Source: Centroberyx gerrardi
Taxonomy: Eukaryota > Chordata > Actinopteri > Beryciformes > Berycidae
Length of the DNA: 64,000 nucleotides
Assembly: GCF_048128805.1 (NCBI RefSeq)
Contig: NC_136004.1
Span: 25,258,333-25,322,332, forward strand
Reading direction: 5' to 3'
Shown: in pieces, positions 1-12,411 of the stretch
Numbering within the stretch: the stretch's first letter is position 1
Layout: each line of letters opens with the position of its first letter
The notes under the pieces: model-generated
Told to the model about the DNA's origin: nothing
The model's input: only the letters and a program-made list of their open reading frames with translations
Database searches by the model: none
Program-made: the position numbers and the translations under genes

Positions 1-921
1 TCTGATTCTAATTCAGTGTCCTCTGTTTCTCATGGATGCATGCCATAGACAACATATGCCTTAAAGACCTCTTATCAGTGCTGTGGGAGTTTCCTTCACA
101 CACACAGAAAAGCATTCTCACAAAGAAAAATGAAACATTTTTCTACTGTTTGTGCTTCAAAGTCTCTTGTGAAGCAATTTATTCATCTACATGTGGTCAT
201 AGTCCTGCTGGTGGTTTCTGTTTGGACTGGTCATTTTAGTGGAGTAACCCTTAGAGCCTCAGCCTATCCTTTTTACACAAACTCAAAATATATAGAAAAT
301 TATTCAGTGCACTACCTTGAGGATAGGAGTTTTTTTTTTCCTAGGTTGAAATGGCTGAATCAGGGACCCATTATGGGCATATGAAAGATATACGGGAGAG
401 TTAATGAACTGTACAACTATGGAGTTATTCCTTAATGACTGCAGGCCATGGTTTTGATATATGAGATTCCTAAAAGTGATAGTTTTCATCAAATGAGCTG
501 TCACTGAATATCCTCAGGACTACAGAGTGTAACTAATTAACAAAGTTTTAAATATTGATAAAGTTTTAAAGACGAAATCAGGTTCATTAATCAGTTAAGG
601 TAGAGAAAAAGACTTGGCAGCTAGTGGATGTCAGAATTAAAATCCTAGAATGTTGTGATACATCTCTATTTTAACTAGCAGTTTAACAGCAGCTTGTGCA
701 TTTTAACTGAAGAAGTGGGCTTGACTAAGGGCTTGACTCTGCTCTCTTGTCTCATATTCAGTTGTTCTTGTTATTGCTTCATATGTTTTTGTGTCTTCCT
801 TGTCTTCTTTCTTTCCTCCTCTCTTGGCCTCCTGTCCCCATATCTGCGAACCTGGCCCCCTATCTCCCAAACCCCCTGACCTCTACCCCTGTGCCTTCTG
901 CCCCTCCAACTCCCTCTCCAG
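1..921 (+). other. Intron of pitpnm2, no exon seen
   Basis: AT-rich sequence upstream of the first recognisable pitpnm2 exon in this window. The short open frames here have no recognisable domain. The last 100 bases are a pyrimidine-rich tract that ends at the splice acceptor (AG at 920-921). Confidence 0.6.
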
Positions 922-3900
922 TGGAGACAGTCCAGAGCAACGCTCAGCTCCTACTCGATAGTGGGCCTCCCCTGTACCTTCGCTGTCAGGAGACCATCAG
1001 CGAGACCTGCATCCCTGTGCCTGTGCTAAACTGGCAGGAGGGCTTCCTCAAAGCCACACCCGCCACTATGGAGTGTGTGTAGCCTCTCCCATTCACCTGC
1101 ATCTGTCCCAGCCCCATTCACTGTGTGTGTGTTTCTTTTTCTGTTTGTTCCATCCTTCCTGGTGTTACGTCCAAGATACTCAGATTTATATCTAAGTATT
1201 TATGTGTCTTTTTCAGAGTATTCCCATTGCTGTTGTTTCACAAACCTCGAATATAGCCTCAGTCAAGAACTGGGGTCACATTTTTGCTGCTCCAGTTGAA
1301 TCCAATACTGCATATGCCTCCTTCTGCAGTATCAAGTCTTTTATCTAAATTGCTGGGCATAGCTGGTTTAAATTTCCTGCTTACATTCTGAGCCGCTTAA
1401 GTATTTCTGGTCAGAAATACAAGTAATAACAAATCGTTACAGCATGCCATGGAAATACTATGGAGAATCCTATAAGCATCTGTTGTTGTGGTGTTGCATT
1501 TTGCTGTTGCCATCACTTACTCATGTCCGCTCCAGTGTTTGGAGGACGCTAGCATTTGTGTTTGTGCTGTGTTTTTTAAGCAGGGTTTCAGTGTGTCTGC
1601 ATCATTTCCATAATGTCTGACAAGAGCTGGAAAGATTATTGATGTCAACAGAAGACAATTCTACTGTTGTCTGAATTTAAAAGACAGGTTTTGATGTAGC
1701 GATTGTGCTGCTTGTTATGTTGAATATGCAGAGAACTTGGAACCCTGTCTGTACATCCTGAATATGTCCTCATGTTTCTCCTTGTGATAATGGTCAGAGG
1801 TCATCTGATTATAAAATCTCCAGAACTATTTTATCATGTCTGTTAAACCAAACAGCTATTACATGATATTCCCTTGCTATGAGATAATGGCTAACCTCTT
1901 GAGAGATACTCACAAATGGACGTGACTGTAATAAATGTTGACATTTGTGATTTTTCATTCATTGAATATTTGTCGCATTCACGGAGCCCCGGTGTTCCCA
2001 CTCAATCCGTTTCAGAAGTCAGACTTTGGCCTCCATGTGGCAAGCTTGTGGTTTCACATGTCCTCTGAAACCATGGTGCCTGCCGTCACATTTCTCAGCT
2101 GCCACCCTAACCCCCGATCCACATCTCCCTTTCCCTCATCATTGTCAGTTCCCCTTGCCTGTGTCTATGTCTAATGGGATCTCCTTGTTTCGGCTCAATA
2201 GCGGATGTTGTTCAGTCTCATGGTGGTGTCTTCATGGACAGTTCGTACCCCTCCTCCCCCGTAACGGGCCCCCACTGCCGGGGCCTACGGAGGGCCAGTG
2301 AGGTCAGCATTGCCAGCCAGGTCTCAGGAATGGCAGACAGTTACACTGCCACCAACATAGCCAACAGTAAGTGTTCTCGATACCAACGAATCTCTCTCTC
2401 TCTCTTTCTTCCACTCACACACACACCGGTTCTATTTTCTCTCATCCTCTCTCTCTCTTCCAGTCTAACTTTTCTCTATTTTTCTGTCTTGTTTCTCTTT
2501 TTATTGCACTTCCTCTCCTCTCTCATCTTCTCTCTCACTCTCAACCCTGTTGCTCTGACTCTACACACACCCTGCACTCCAGCTGGAGCAATCTGGTCAG
2601 CCAGGTAGACCTCAATACCCAACTTACTAGCTCTGCTTAGCCAGATGTAACACCTGAATCGTAGGGAGAATGTCACTTCGGGAAGATCATGCAGAGTGTT
2701 TTGTCGATCACTTATTGAAATTCAGAGTCCCAAGAGATTGTCCTGAAGAAGAGCGAGCTTAGCGCCACTTTTCACTGTCTGTCTTACTCTTACCCACTGT
2801 CTAAATGTAAATGCAATGAACGAGTGCTGCATTTATCTAATGTTGCAATGCATGTAGACACCTGCTTCACTGAGCCATTCCTGCATTGTCCACTCCCTAT
2901 TGCAATGTCCGCTGAGATGACCAGTTCTCTGTTTTGTTTGACGTGAGATTGTCTTCCAAAGTCACCCCTTCCCCTCGCTCTGTCACTTTTGTTATTAGAA
3001 GCATTTCTACCTCATATTAACCTTATCTGCACAGAGCTGCTACCTACAGTCCTGGAGGATCAGCTGACATGATTATGAAAACTTTCTGATTTTGAGACAG
3101 TGACATCAAAAGACGTTAAGGCACATCATTCTACCTTACTAATTTATACAACTACTAACAGTTCTTTTTCAGCTCTGACATTCACCCTGTGAGGACTCTG
3201 GATCAACAATTTTCTTTCTGTTCAGGCAGCTGACTGACACCAAACACATCACAGCGTTATTGTCAAACTGTTACAGACTGTCATACACCTTTGTGCCATC
3301 ATGCATCAATTATTTTCATGTGGTTTCTTTCTCTTTGTTTTCTTTCCCATAGCGCAATCATGCCAAATTAACCAATCCAAAAAGTTCAGCCTTTTGTCCC
3401 AACTCGCCCTATCGTCACAAAACAAATTCTTCCTGAGAAGTCCTCCTAAGTCCCGTAGAAAAGCGGAGACCGGCCAGGTCCCAGGATCTCCAGAGGCAGA
3501 TCTAGTGGCAGAGCTGGAGTGTGAAGCAGAGGCTAGTGAAGGTCTAAGTCTCTCTGGCCAGTTTGAGAGGTGCCTGTCCGCTGGCCTGGACTGTGCTATA
3601 TCTGACCTGGTCTCATTGGACTCCCAGGCTGAAGTGGAGCAAGGTACTCTTCTCAGGGAGGGGATTAATTAAGTCGGCCTGAGGCTACAGCTCTCTCTGT
3701 CCACCCTCCCTTTGTACTGTCCATACCATATCGCAATCCATATCCTCAATGCTGCTCCTTTCCAAAAATCCTCTGCTTTTTTCCCCTTCCTTCTTTCTTC
3801 TATGATGGGTCCCTTCATTCATTGTAGTACTGAAGGATTTGAGGCATTCACTTCCATTGGTGAGAGATAATGTATAACATTCAGGCCATATCTATAACCT

Positions 3901-6900
3901 GTCCTCTCTCTGTAACTGCATGGGCCTGACATAGTTGTTAAGGAATGTGGCTCAAGAATTAATTTTATCATTCCATATCTTTTCAAATCCATATTCTGTC
4001 TTTTTTTCATGCCCATACTAATGCAATTAACCGTGCTCAATTGTTCCTATTAATATTTAATCTCAGTTCTTTGTAACAGTCTAACAATAACCATCTTTTT
4101 TCCTCCCTCTATTCATGTATTTCAGTGCTTGGTGCCGCTGGTAATTAACAATTATCAACTTCTGCCTTGCTTCCCTGCAGCTGAAGAACTGCTGGGATCG
4201 GTGCTGATTGTGGTTTAAGATTCAAAACATCATGTTGAGGTGGTTTAGTTTCAAGGCTGTGCTGCACCTCTGCCTCGCGCCATGCACCTCACACCAACCC
4301 TCACAGTTTCATTCTTACTTGTGCGCCCTCTATCCCAAATTACAGTTGCAGCACGTTGGTGGGGAACCAAGCGGATGGACTTCGCCCTGTACTGCCCCGA
4401 CGCTCTGACTGCTTTCCCCACTGTGGCTTTACCACACCTCTTCCACGCGTCTTACTGGGAGTCCACTGATGTCGTGTCTTTTCTCCTGAGACAGGTGAGT
4501 CAACAGCATAACGTCCGCCGGTATCACGGTCTTGGTTTGTATGTGACTTGCAGACTGCCAGACGTCATACGAATGTCTCCCGTAGGTCATGAGGCACGAA
4601 AACTCCAGCATCCTCGAACTAGACGGAAAAGAGGTGTCGGAGTTCACCCCGTCCAAACCTCGAGAGAAGTGGCTCCGGAAGAGGACCCATGTGAAGATCA
4701 GGGTAGGGATCAGACTACAAAAGGTTTTGAACAGACGATTTCAGGGACGTCCTGCTGGCTCGGTTTCCTGGGTTCAAATCTGGCTCAGGACCTTTGTCAC
4801 ATGTCATCCTCCTCTCTGTCTCTGAGCTTTCCTGCCTCTCTCCACTATCAACTAAGGATGGCACAATATATCGAAATTCAATATATCACAATACAAAAAT
4901 GTGACAATACGTATCGTGGGGCAGAAAAATGAATCGCAATATTAGCTACATTTTATCCATCCATCGAAATTATATTATTTGCACTTTGTAATGACATTTT
5001 TAAATGCTATTGCTAGAAAGATTTGTGGTTCAGAAATTAACAAAATTCTGCACAGTCACAATTTGTTGTCACTGAACTTTTATTACATCGTATCATGGTT
5101 GTATTGAATCGTGAATCCCATATCGCATATCAAAACGTATCGTGAGATAAGCATATCATCCCATCCCTACTGTCAAGTATCAAATAAAGCAAAAATGCCC
5201 AAACAAAATAATCTTAAGGAAAAAAAAAAACGCTTTCAACATCAGTTACTGGAGTTTTGTTTTGTCAGATGAGATGGACAAAAACTGCATTTCATCATGT
5301 ATCCGTATTTGTGCTCCTTTGGTAGAATGTGACAGCCAACCATCGTGTTAATGACGCCGTGTTCACCGAAGACTGCCAGCAGGTTGTGACCGGTCGCTTC
5401 ATGTACGGCCCTCTGGACATGGTCACTCTGACCGGGGAGAAGGTGGACTCTCTTTCGTCATCAGCACAACATCAGTAACATCAGTCACACCTGACCGTAT
5501 GCGTTATGGATGTGTATTAAATGTTTGTATTAAATGGTTTTGCTTGTTTTCCAATCCTGTGCAGGTTGACCTCCACATCATGACCCAGCCTCCATCAGGA
5601 GAATGGGTGTACTTTGACACGGAGGTGACCAACAGTAGCGGCCGTGTGTCTTTCGTTATCCCAGAGAGCAAGCGCCTGGGCATCGGAGTCTACCCAGTTA
5701 AAATGGTTGTCAGGTGAGATTCGTTTGGCACCTTTTACATCAACAACTCCTAACAATGTGTCTGGAACAAAGAAGAAAAACAGAGAGTGCTACAAAAATG
5801 GTGCAAAGTGTCAAAAAAAACTTCAAAAGATGTTCATGTTCAAAACATTTTTGAGCATGAATTGTTTGAAGCTCCCTGATGAAGGCCAGTGCTTTAAAGG
5901 CAATAAAGGCTTTTTAAAGTTTTTCAAAGAAGAGTGCCTTGGACCTTTGTTTCATTCCTAACAATGTGTGTTGGTTTACTTTATGATTCATTGTGCAGTT
6001 TTATTTTTCTCAAGGGCCTTTTTGTCTTTAGGATTGCTTGAAATGAATCCACTTCCAGGAAGCCTAATAATCTATTCTGGTTTTAGTTCACTTTGTTACT
6101 CTGTAGATGATTTTACTCAAGTACAAAGAACATTGCGTCTCTGAGAGTCTTCAAGGTGAATGTCAAGAAAAAAGAACATTATTTCCCTCTTCCTCTGTAA
6201 TTACCTGTCTTTCTCTCTCTCTGTCTTTCTTTTGATTCCCCAGGGGAGACCACACGTTTGCAGACAGCTACTTGACAGTTCTTCCCCGTGGAACGGAGTT
6301 TGTGGTTTTCAGCATAGATGGCTCATTTGCTGCCAGTGTGTCCATCATGGGCAGCGACCCCAAAGTGCGGGCTGGAGCCGTGGACGTAGTCAGGTAGCAG
6401 GCTCTTCTTCACCTCTGCTTTCCTTTAGGTTGAAACATATCTGCCATAAGGATTTATGTCTAGGCTCTCATTAGTGCTGAAACGATTAGTTGATTAATCG
6501 ATTAGTCGATTGACAGAATATTAATCGATTATATTTTTGACAATTTTAGGCATTTATCAAGTAAAAATACCAAATTGCTGGTTACAGCTTCACAAATGCT
6601 AAAATGTTCTTGCTTTTCTCCATTTCATATCATAAAATTAATACTTTGGGTGTTTTTTTTGGCTGCTGATCAGACTAAGTAAGCAATTTTAAGAATTACT
6701 TCTGATATACCTTTATTTTCTTATTTCAGGCACTGGCAGGATTTAGGCTATCTGATTATCTATGTGACGGGACGTCCGGACATGCAGAAGCAGCGGGTGG
6801 TGGCTTGGTTGTCTCAGCACAACTTCCCTCATGGCATCGTCTCCTTCTGCGACGGCCTGGTGCACGACCCACTCAGACACAAGGCCAACTTCCTCAAGTC

Positions 6901-8136
6901 CCTGACAGAGGTGAGCCTGGGATGATGGGAGGAGTCAGGTTTTATGTGCAGTTTTGTACGTAGGTTTTTTATCTGTAGAGTTGATCTTCACAGAATGAAT
7001 TAAAACCGTGCCTTCATTATGATTATGCTGTCATGGTATTACTAAGAAAAACATAAACCTGCCATACAAATTATTAGCTGAAACATGGAGAAATACACAG
7101 TGCCAAGCAACGCTTTTTCATTGTTATTTTACTGATGCCCAGGCTCATATGAAGATTTTTGCTGGCTACGGTTCAACCAAAGACATCTCCGTCTACACCT
7201 CCATCGGCCTCTCTCCCTCCCAAATATACATCGTTGGAAGACCCTCCAAGAAGATGCAGCATCAGTGCCAGGTACCATTTAATTATATTGTGCATATCCT
7301 GGGGAAAAGAGTTTGCTTTTCATTCATTCAATGTTTATTTGAATAGGGACATATACATAGACATAGAACATTTGAAAACAGTCTGATGTCACATATCATA
7401 ACATTTATAGCATAAGCTAATTTTCAATGTTTGTCCCTAGATGGGCTTTTGTCAAAACATAAAATACACACACAAAAAGACAATGTCAACATAAGGAAGA
7501 TGGTACCACTTATATGCTAAGATATTTATTATTATATTATAGTTATTATCGATATATTTTATTTTCAAATGAATGTGCAAACTTCTGACTCGTAACACAT
7601 TTCAAGCAGGCTCAAGTAAACATGGAAACACAGAATTTAATTTAATTACTGTTTGACTTAATTAATATCCATCAGCTGAATGAAAAGACCCTGTGAAAAT
7701 GCTCTGTTTCAGTCCAGTTGACAGTCTGTTCTGGTCCTCTCCACAGTTTATCACAGAAGGCTACGCAGCCCATTTGTCCCAGCTGGAGTATAACCACCGC
7801 TCTCGGCCAGCCAAGACCAGCAGCGCCCGCATGGTGCTACGTAAAGGCAGCTTCGGCTTGGGCGCAAACAGCGACTTCCTGAGGAAGCGGAACCACCTGC
7901 TGCGCACCATCTCCTCCCAGCCGGCGCCCAGCTCCCCTACAGGCAGCATCCACAGCAAGCCAGAGCGCACGCAGAGCCAGTCAGACAGTGAGCGGCTAGA
8001 GCGGGAGCGGCTGGAGCGCACTCACAGCCAGGGCCACGGCCCGGGACCGGCCCAGCGCAGCATGAGCATCACAGCCAGCTGCTGGGGCCGCAGCAGCAGC
8101 ACCAAGCTGGACCCAGGCCTTTTCAGCCCAAAGTGA
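922..8136 (+). CDS. pitpnm2: Membrane-associated phosphatidylinositol transfer protein 2 (C-terminal 662 residues; 5' part outside window)
   Basis: Nir/RdgB family protein that exchanges phosphatidylinositol and phosphatidic acid at ER-plasma membrane contacts (family knowledge). Coding exons read by eye: 922-1074, 2202-2366, 3353-3643, 4346-4494, 4586-4702, 5326-5442, 5565-5713, 6244-6393, 6730-6910, 7143-7271 and 7747-8136. They total 1991 nt and all phases join. The N-terminal PITP domain lies upstream of the window. Exon 4346 carries the end of the DDHD domain ([15 protein letters not shown]). Exons from 5565 to 7271 form the LNS2 domain, with [15 protein letters not shown] in place of the lipin DxDxT catalytic motif, so it should bind lipid rather than act as an enzyme. 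The basic, Ser-rich tail with RTQSQSDSE and [10 protein letters not shown] resembles PITPNM2 rather than PITPNM1 or PITPNM3. The choice of paralogue rests on remembered sequences and on the neighbouring arl6ip4. Confidence 0.85.
4181..4217 (+). other. Possible alternative pitpnm2 exon with an early stop
   Basis: A good acceptor (TTCCCTGCAG, ending at 4180) is followed by a short frame in the phase left by the 3643 donor. It would add [12 protein letters not shown] and then a TAA stop, ending the protein before the DDHD end and LNS2 domain. The main transcript must skip it, because the 4346 exon joins 3643 in phase and gives the conserved [10 protein letters not shown]. No transcript evidence is available here. 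Confidence 0.2.
4853..5171. repeat. Interspersed fish repeat with imperfect inverted ends
   Basis: Intronic sequence rich in ATATCG and CGTATCG words. Its left end (GGATGGCACAATATATCG) is roughly the complement of its right end, which reads GGATGGGATGATATGC on the other strand. This looks like a small non-autonomous DNA transposon. The class is uncertain and I found no clear target duplication. Confidence 0.4.
6471..6725. repeat. Interspersed repeat with ATTAGTCGATT words
   Basis: Pitpnm2 intron segment that starts with a cluster of overlapping palindromic words (ATTAGTTGATTAATCGATT, then further ATCGATTAG-like units). I recognise this as a common dispersed repeat in fish introns. It has no coding content. 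Confidence 0.35.
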
Positions 8137-11100
8137 GGTTCGAGTGTTAAGAGAGACACGCTGAAGTAGCTTTGGGAGAGCGACTTAAATATACAGTGCC
8201 GAGAAAGAGATACATGACATTAAGAAGACGCGCAGAAAGATTCATGGAACGAGAGTGGAAAGCGGTCGTCTTGCACCAGATGAGAAAATACCACGATGAA
8301 AACAATCGGTGCTACAAACCACTCTTTGTAAAACCAACATCAATACTAAGCCACATTCAACACAAACAGCTACGGACAGAGGTTACGACTGTATTTATTT
8401 TAAAACACACGCAAAGGTTAAATGCATTTCAAGAAGCATCTTTGTGAAGCAGGAACATGCACACACAACACAACCAGACCTAGTTACTATTGTAGAAATC
8501 CAGACTGTTTCTTATTGTATACTATTTAGTAAATATTTATCAGTGTCTTGAATACAAGATCAATGTGTCATCTTAGCATCTGTCCTCCTGAAATAGGCTT
8601 TAGATTGGAGCTGGTTCCACACACAAGCACTCCCATGCTGTATATTTCAGCAAATGGCAGCAAGTGGTCACCGACGGCTCATGTTAGGTTTCACACGGTG
8701 GTGCTACTCTGCTGTGTTGCCTGCTGCGCTGTCACTGACTACTGCGGTCACTGCAAGCACAAAAATTACAAAATACATTAACCATGTCGATAAATGAATT
8801 GTTTTAAAAAGCTAAGTCCTGTTTATGTGATATTCAGATACATTCAAGCCTGAGAGCAGACTTGAGAATCAGGACCGGATTGAAACCGGATTGAATGTTT
8901 TTGTTTTCCACACAAACATGCATAAAATTTAGCCAACTTGTGTGAAATTTTGGGTAAAATCAACTTCAAAGTTAAAACAATGGTTTGGTGATTTAACCAA
9001 GAATTATTAAGCATGGTGCCTATGCTCCTATGATTAGCATTTATAAATAGACTTAATTCTGCTGATGTTTGCGCAGCGATTACCTATTCATACATTCCAG
9101 TTCCACCTGTATTTTTTAGACTCTTCTCAGGCCAAAGAGCCATCTGAATATCACATGGAGAAAAACGACTAAATTACCCTTTAACTATGGCTACAGCTGA
9201 AACTGTTCCGGGTTTTTATAGCTTTTCATCACATTACACTATTAACACTGAACTGCTGTAATTGCCTATACAAAGAGCGATGTATGACTCGGCTATAGGG
9301 GAAAATCCTACTACTGTACGGTTTATGTGCCAAAGTAAACAGTATAGAATGATATGCTGTATATGAATGGAAAAGAAGTGAATCCAATGTCCTGTGTAAA
9401 CATGGAACTGCTCTGAAAACTAGATTGTGTAAGTATATAGTTTGAATGCCTTACCAAGGCTTGTACATAATGATGTTATATTATAGTGTAGATCTGGTAT
9501 TTGGTCCATTGAGAGGCCAGTTTCAAGTGTCTTCTTTACTCTGGGGGGAAAACACCGCCACATTCAGGATACACTCTTATTGTTATGACTATTATTTAAG
9601 ATGATATAGATATTTTAAAACGTATTGATTTTGGTGAACAAAATGTGTTTTAAGATTATTTTAGCTACATAGTGTTTTTTTTCCCCTCATACTTCATTTG
9701 CAGCAGCCAATACTCAAGAGGTCTTTGCCTGGCACAGTATTGTATTTTTGTTGTTTTATCTTGCAAATCACCAGAATTGTACCAATGGAACTGCTATCTT
9801 GTGTCATATATTGTATGTTTGTTATTATATATTTTGGAAATTTGGGATACGGCTACTCTCTGGTTATCCCTAAGCTGTAAATGAGGCATTGAATGTGCTC
9901 ATAGATAATCCTCCTTAGGTTAAGGTCTCTTTCTCTCTCTCTCTCCGTTTTGCAGCGCCTTCAGAGGAAGAAAAATCTGCAAATTGTAAATTCTGTATAA
10001 TATGCTTTCAAAAGTAGGAACATAGAGCTATGGCTTACTTTATGCTGTTGATCAATTCTTTCTGAAAGGGGTAACAATTTATGTTTTATTCATTCAAATG
10101 ATGTATATTTGTCCCTCTTTTAAGCATGTATAGAACTGACTGCAATGGACCAATATGGGCTGAAATGTAAGGGAAAATGTGCAATATTACTCAATCATAC
10201 CACAAGATCAAACTGACCGTGTTGAGAAAGTGTCACAATGCATTGACAATCAGTTGAACAGGCACATATTCCACAGACGTCCAGATATACACACGTTACA
10301 ACATTTTACAAGAGTAGAGATTTCTCACAAGACAGTGGCACTGATGTGTCAGGGTAAAAAGTATGACAGTACAGAAAATGCCAATACGGAGATTGGATTA
10401 TGTTTTTGTTGTGAGGTTTCTGTTCCTGGCTGGCATCCTGCTAAGAGGAATCCACTTAACATCTAAAAGTGACCCAGAAATCTACACCCCAAATGCAAAT
10501 GTACCTATAACTTGCTTTTTCAGAAGTGTGGCCTGTTGTCCTGGTTGGGTTCAACAGGGTGAAAGAAGGTGTGACTAATATTGTGTTGTGTTAACTACTG
10601 TCCTTCTGCATTTTGACCTTTTCGATATTTGGCTTGAAGCCATATAGACAACTTGTAGGAAACCTGCTGTTAAAAGTATTGCTGTTTGTACATTGAAAGT
10701 GATTTGAGAAAGGACAGACAATGCTAAAAACATGCACTCTTCTAACGATGACAACTACTGAAGCATATTTCCTTCCTCAGAGATCTGAATTGCCTGGATA
10801 TTAAAATCCAGAGAATGTAAAGTTGAACCTGTGCAATCCTCTGTGAAGTTTGGATACCTCTGGGCAGACAATCGTTCTGATTCTGCTACTGAAGCATATT
10901 ACCAGAGGCCTTACATTTCCCTTTTCTGCCTTACATTGACCATTGTTACTCTAGGCCTAGAATGAACACTGCTTACACCCACAGTCTGAATTGATTTATG
11001 GAAAAGAATAGGACATTCATGCAGAATCTGCTGTACAGAAATAGGAAAAGGCCATATTTTCTTATATGGCTTTGGTTCGTTATAATTTGAATGGTAATAC

Positions 11101-12212
11101 TAATTGTACAAAGGAGAAATCTAAGTGTGAACTTGACATATTTCGCCAACATTAAGCAATCCATCACTATCTCATGCTCTGTTCCCCCAGTTAACGCAAT
11201 GCCATAACTGTTAGCTCAACAGTTAGCTTTCATAGGCTGTATATACAAAATACCTTAGTAAAAGCTTGGAAAATATTTTCATTGTACAGGGTGTGTATCT
11301 TGTAGGAATTGGATAACATTTTATCCATTCCCTTGTGTTTTTATGTACAGTGTATAAAGAACATATGAACAACAAAGTAACTTTTGCCTAATTTGATGAC
11401 AAGGATAATTTCTTCAGAGAACAGGCGTTGGTAAAATATTAATGGAAAATTCATCGTGGTGACAAAAAATGTTTATTTTTCTGGGATCAGTTCACACAAA
11501 CATATTCTGAGATCCAAAAATAATCACAATGTGGGGAGAATGGATGAGTGGACAGCACATCTAAAAGAATGTGTGTACTGTATTTAGCCAAAATAGAAAA
11601 AAATGAACAATGTTTGCACAATCACATACTAAATACACTTAATAACCAGCGTCTTAATGTGTTTGATTATACAATATGAATTCAGTCATCCATTTCAAAT
11701 GAGGAAACCATTTGAATAGCCAGAATGTAGTTGTTGTTGTCACTAGTGTAAAACATCACCCATCTGTATAACGGGCTTAGAGAACAGACATCCTGTGCAC
11801 TTAAGGCATCCAAACACTTGGGAACATGCATGAAAGAAACATGCATGTAAACATACACTGACTGTACAAAACATTAGGGACATCTTCCTGATAAATTTAA
11901 CAAGGGAAATCACTAAGCGATAATGGCTTTTTACCTGGATTCACCTCATCAGTGTACTTCATGAAAAGAGTAAAAGTCTCTAATATTTTGTACATTCAGT
12001 GTATATTCTATTAATTATAGGCAACTGATTTGACTCTTCGTGTTAATACACACAATACAATGTAGTTATATTGAACATTTTAATCAGATTTATCGCTTAC
12101 TTCAAAGTTACTTCATGTCAAAATTCGAATAGTCTGAGCAATGTCTTGAGAAGTTAGTTTCAGATTAGTGAGGTTCTATTGTTCAGACTGGAGAAAGAGG
12201 CGAGTTTTCTTG
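8137..12212 (+). other. pitpnm2 3' UTR and convergent intergenic region
   Basis: AT-rich non-coding sequence between the pitpnm2 stop and the arl6ip4 3' end. The first part must be the pitpnm2 3' UTR, but I could not fix its poly(A) site. Short open frames here, such as 8172-8447 and 10179-10466, show no domain and do not look coding. A pyrimidine-rich stretch lies near 9925-9955. No repeat or RNA gene was recognised. Confidence 0.6.
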
Positions 12213-12218
12213 TTTATT
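12213..12218 (-). terminator. Likely poly(A) signal of arl6ip4
   Basis: AATAAA on the minus strand, about 195 bases past the arl6ip4 stop codon at 12412-12414. Its position suits a short 3' UTR. This is a motif match only. Confidence 0.45.
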
Positions 12219-12411
12219 TTGGAACCAGTGGTATGCTGACATTTCATCACTAAACAATGTTTCTGTGTGAAGAGGTGGCACACTCCTATGGCAGTGGCAG
12301 GCAAATAAATTCACAGTACAAGCCACATATACTTAACAGAGACGGTTCCATCTTTGACGACGACCGCCACCGTCAGTCGCGGCCCTGGAGGAAAATAACT
12401 TCTACCGTCTT

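Noticed and set aside
8172-8447. Small frame just after the pitpnm2 stop
   Set aside because: It lies in the presumed 3' UTR, has no family match that I know, and the pitpnm2 stop agrees with the expected C-terminus.
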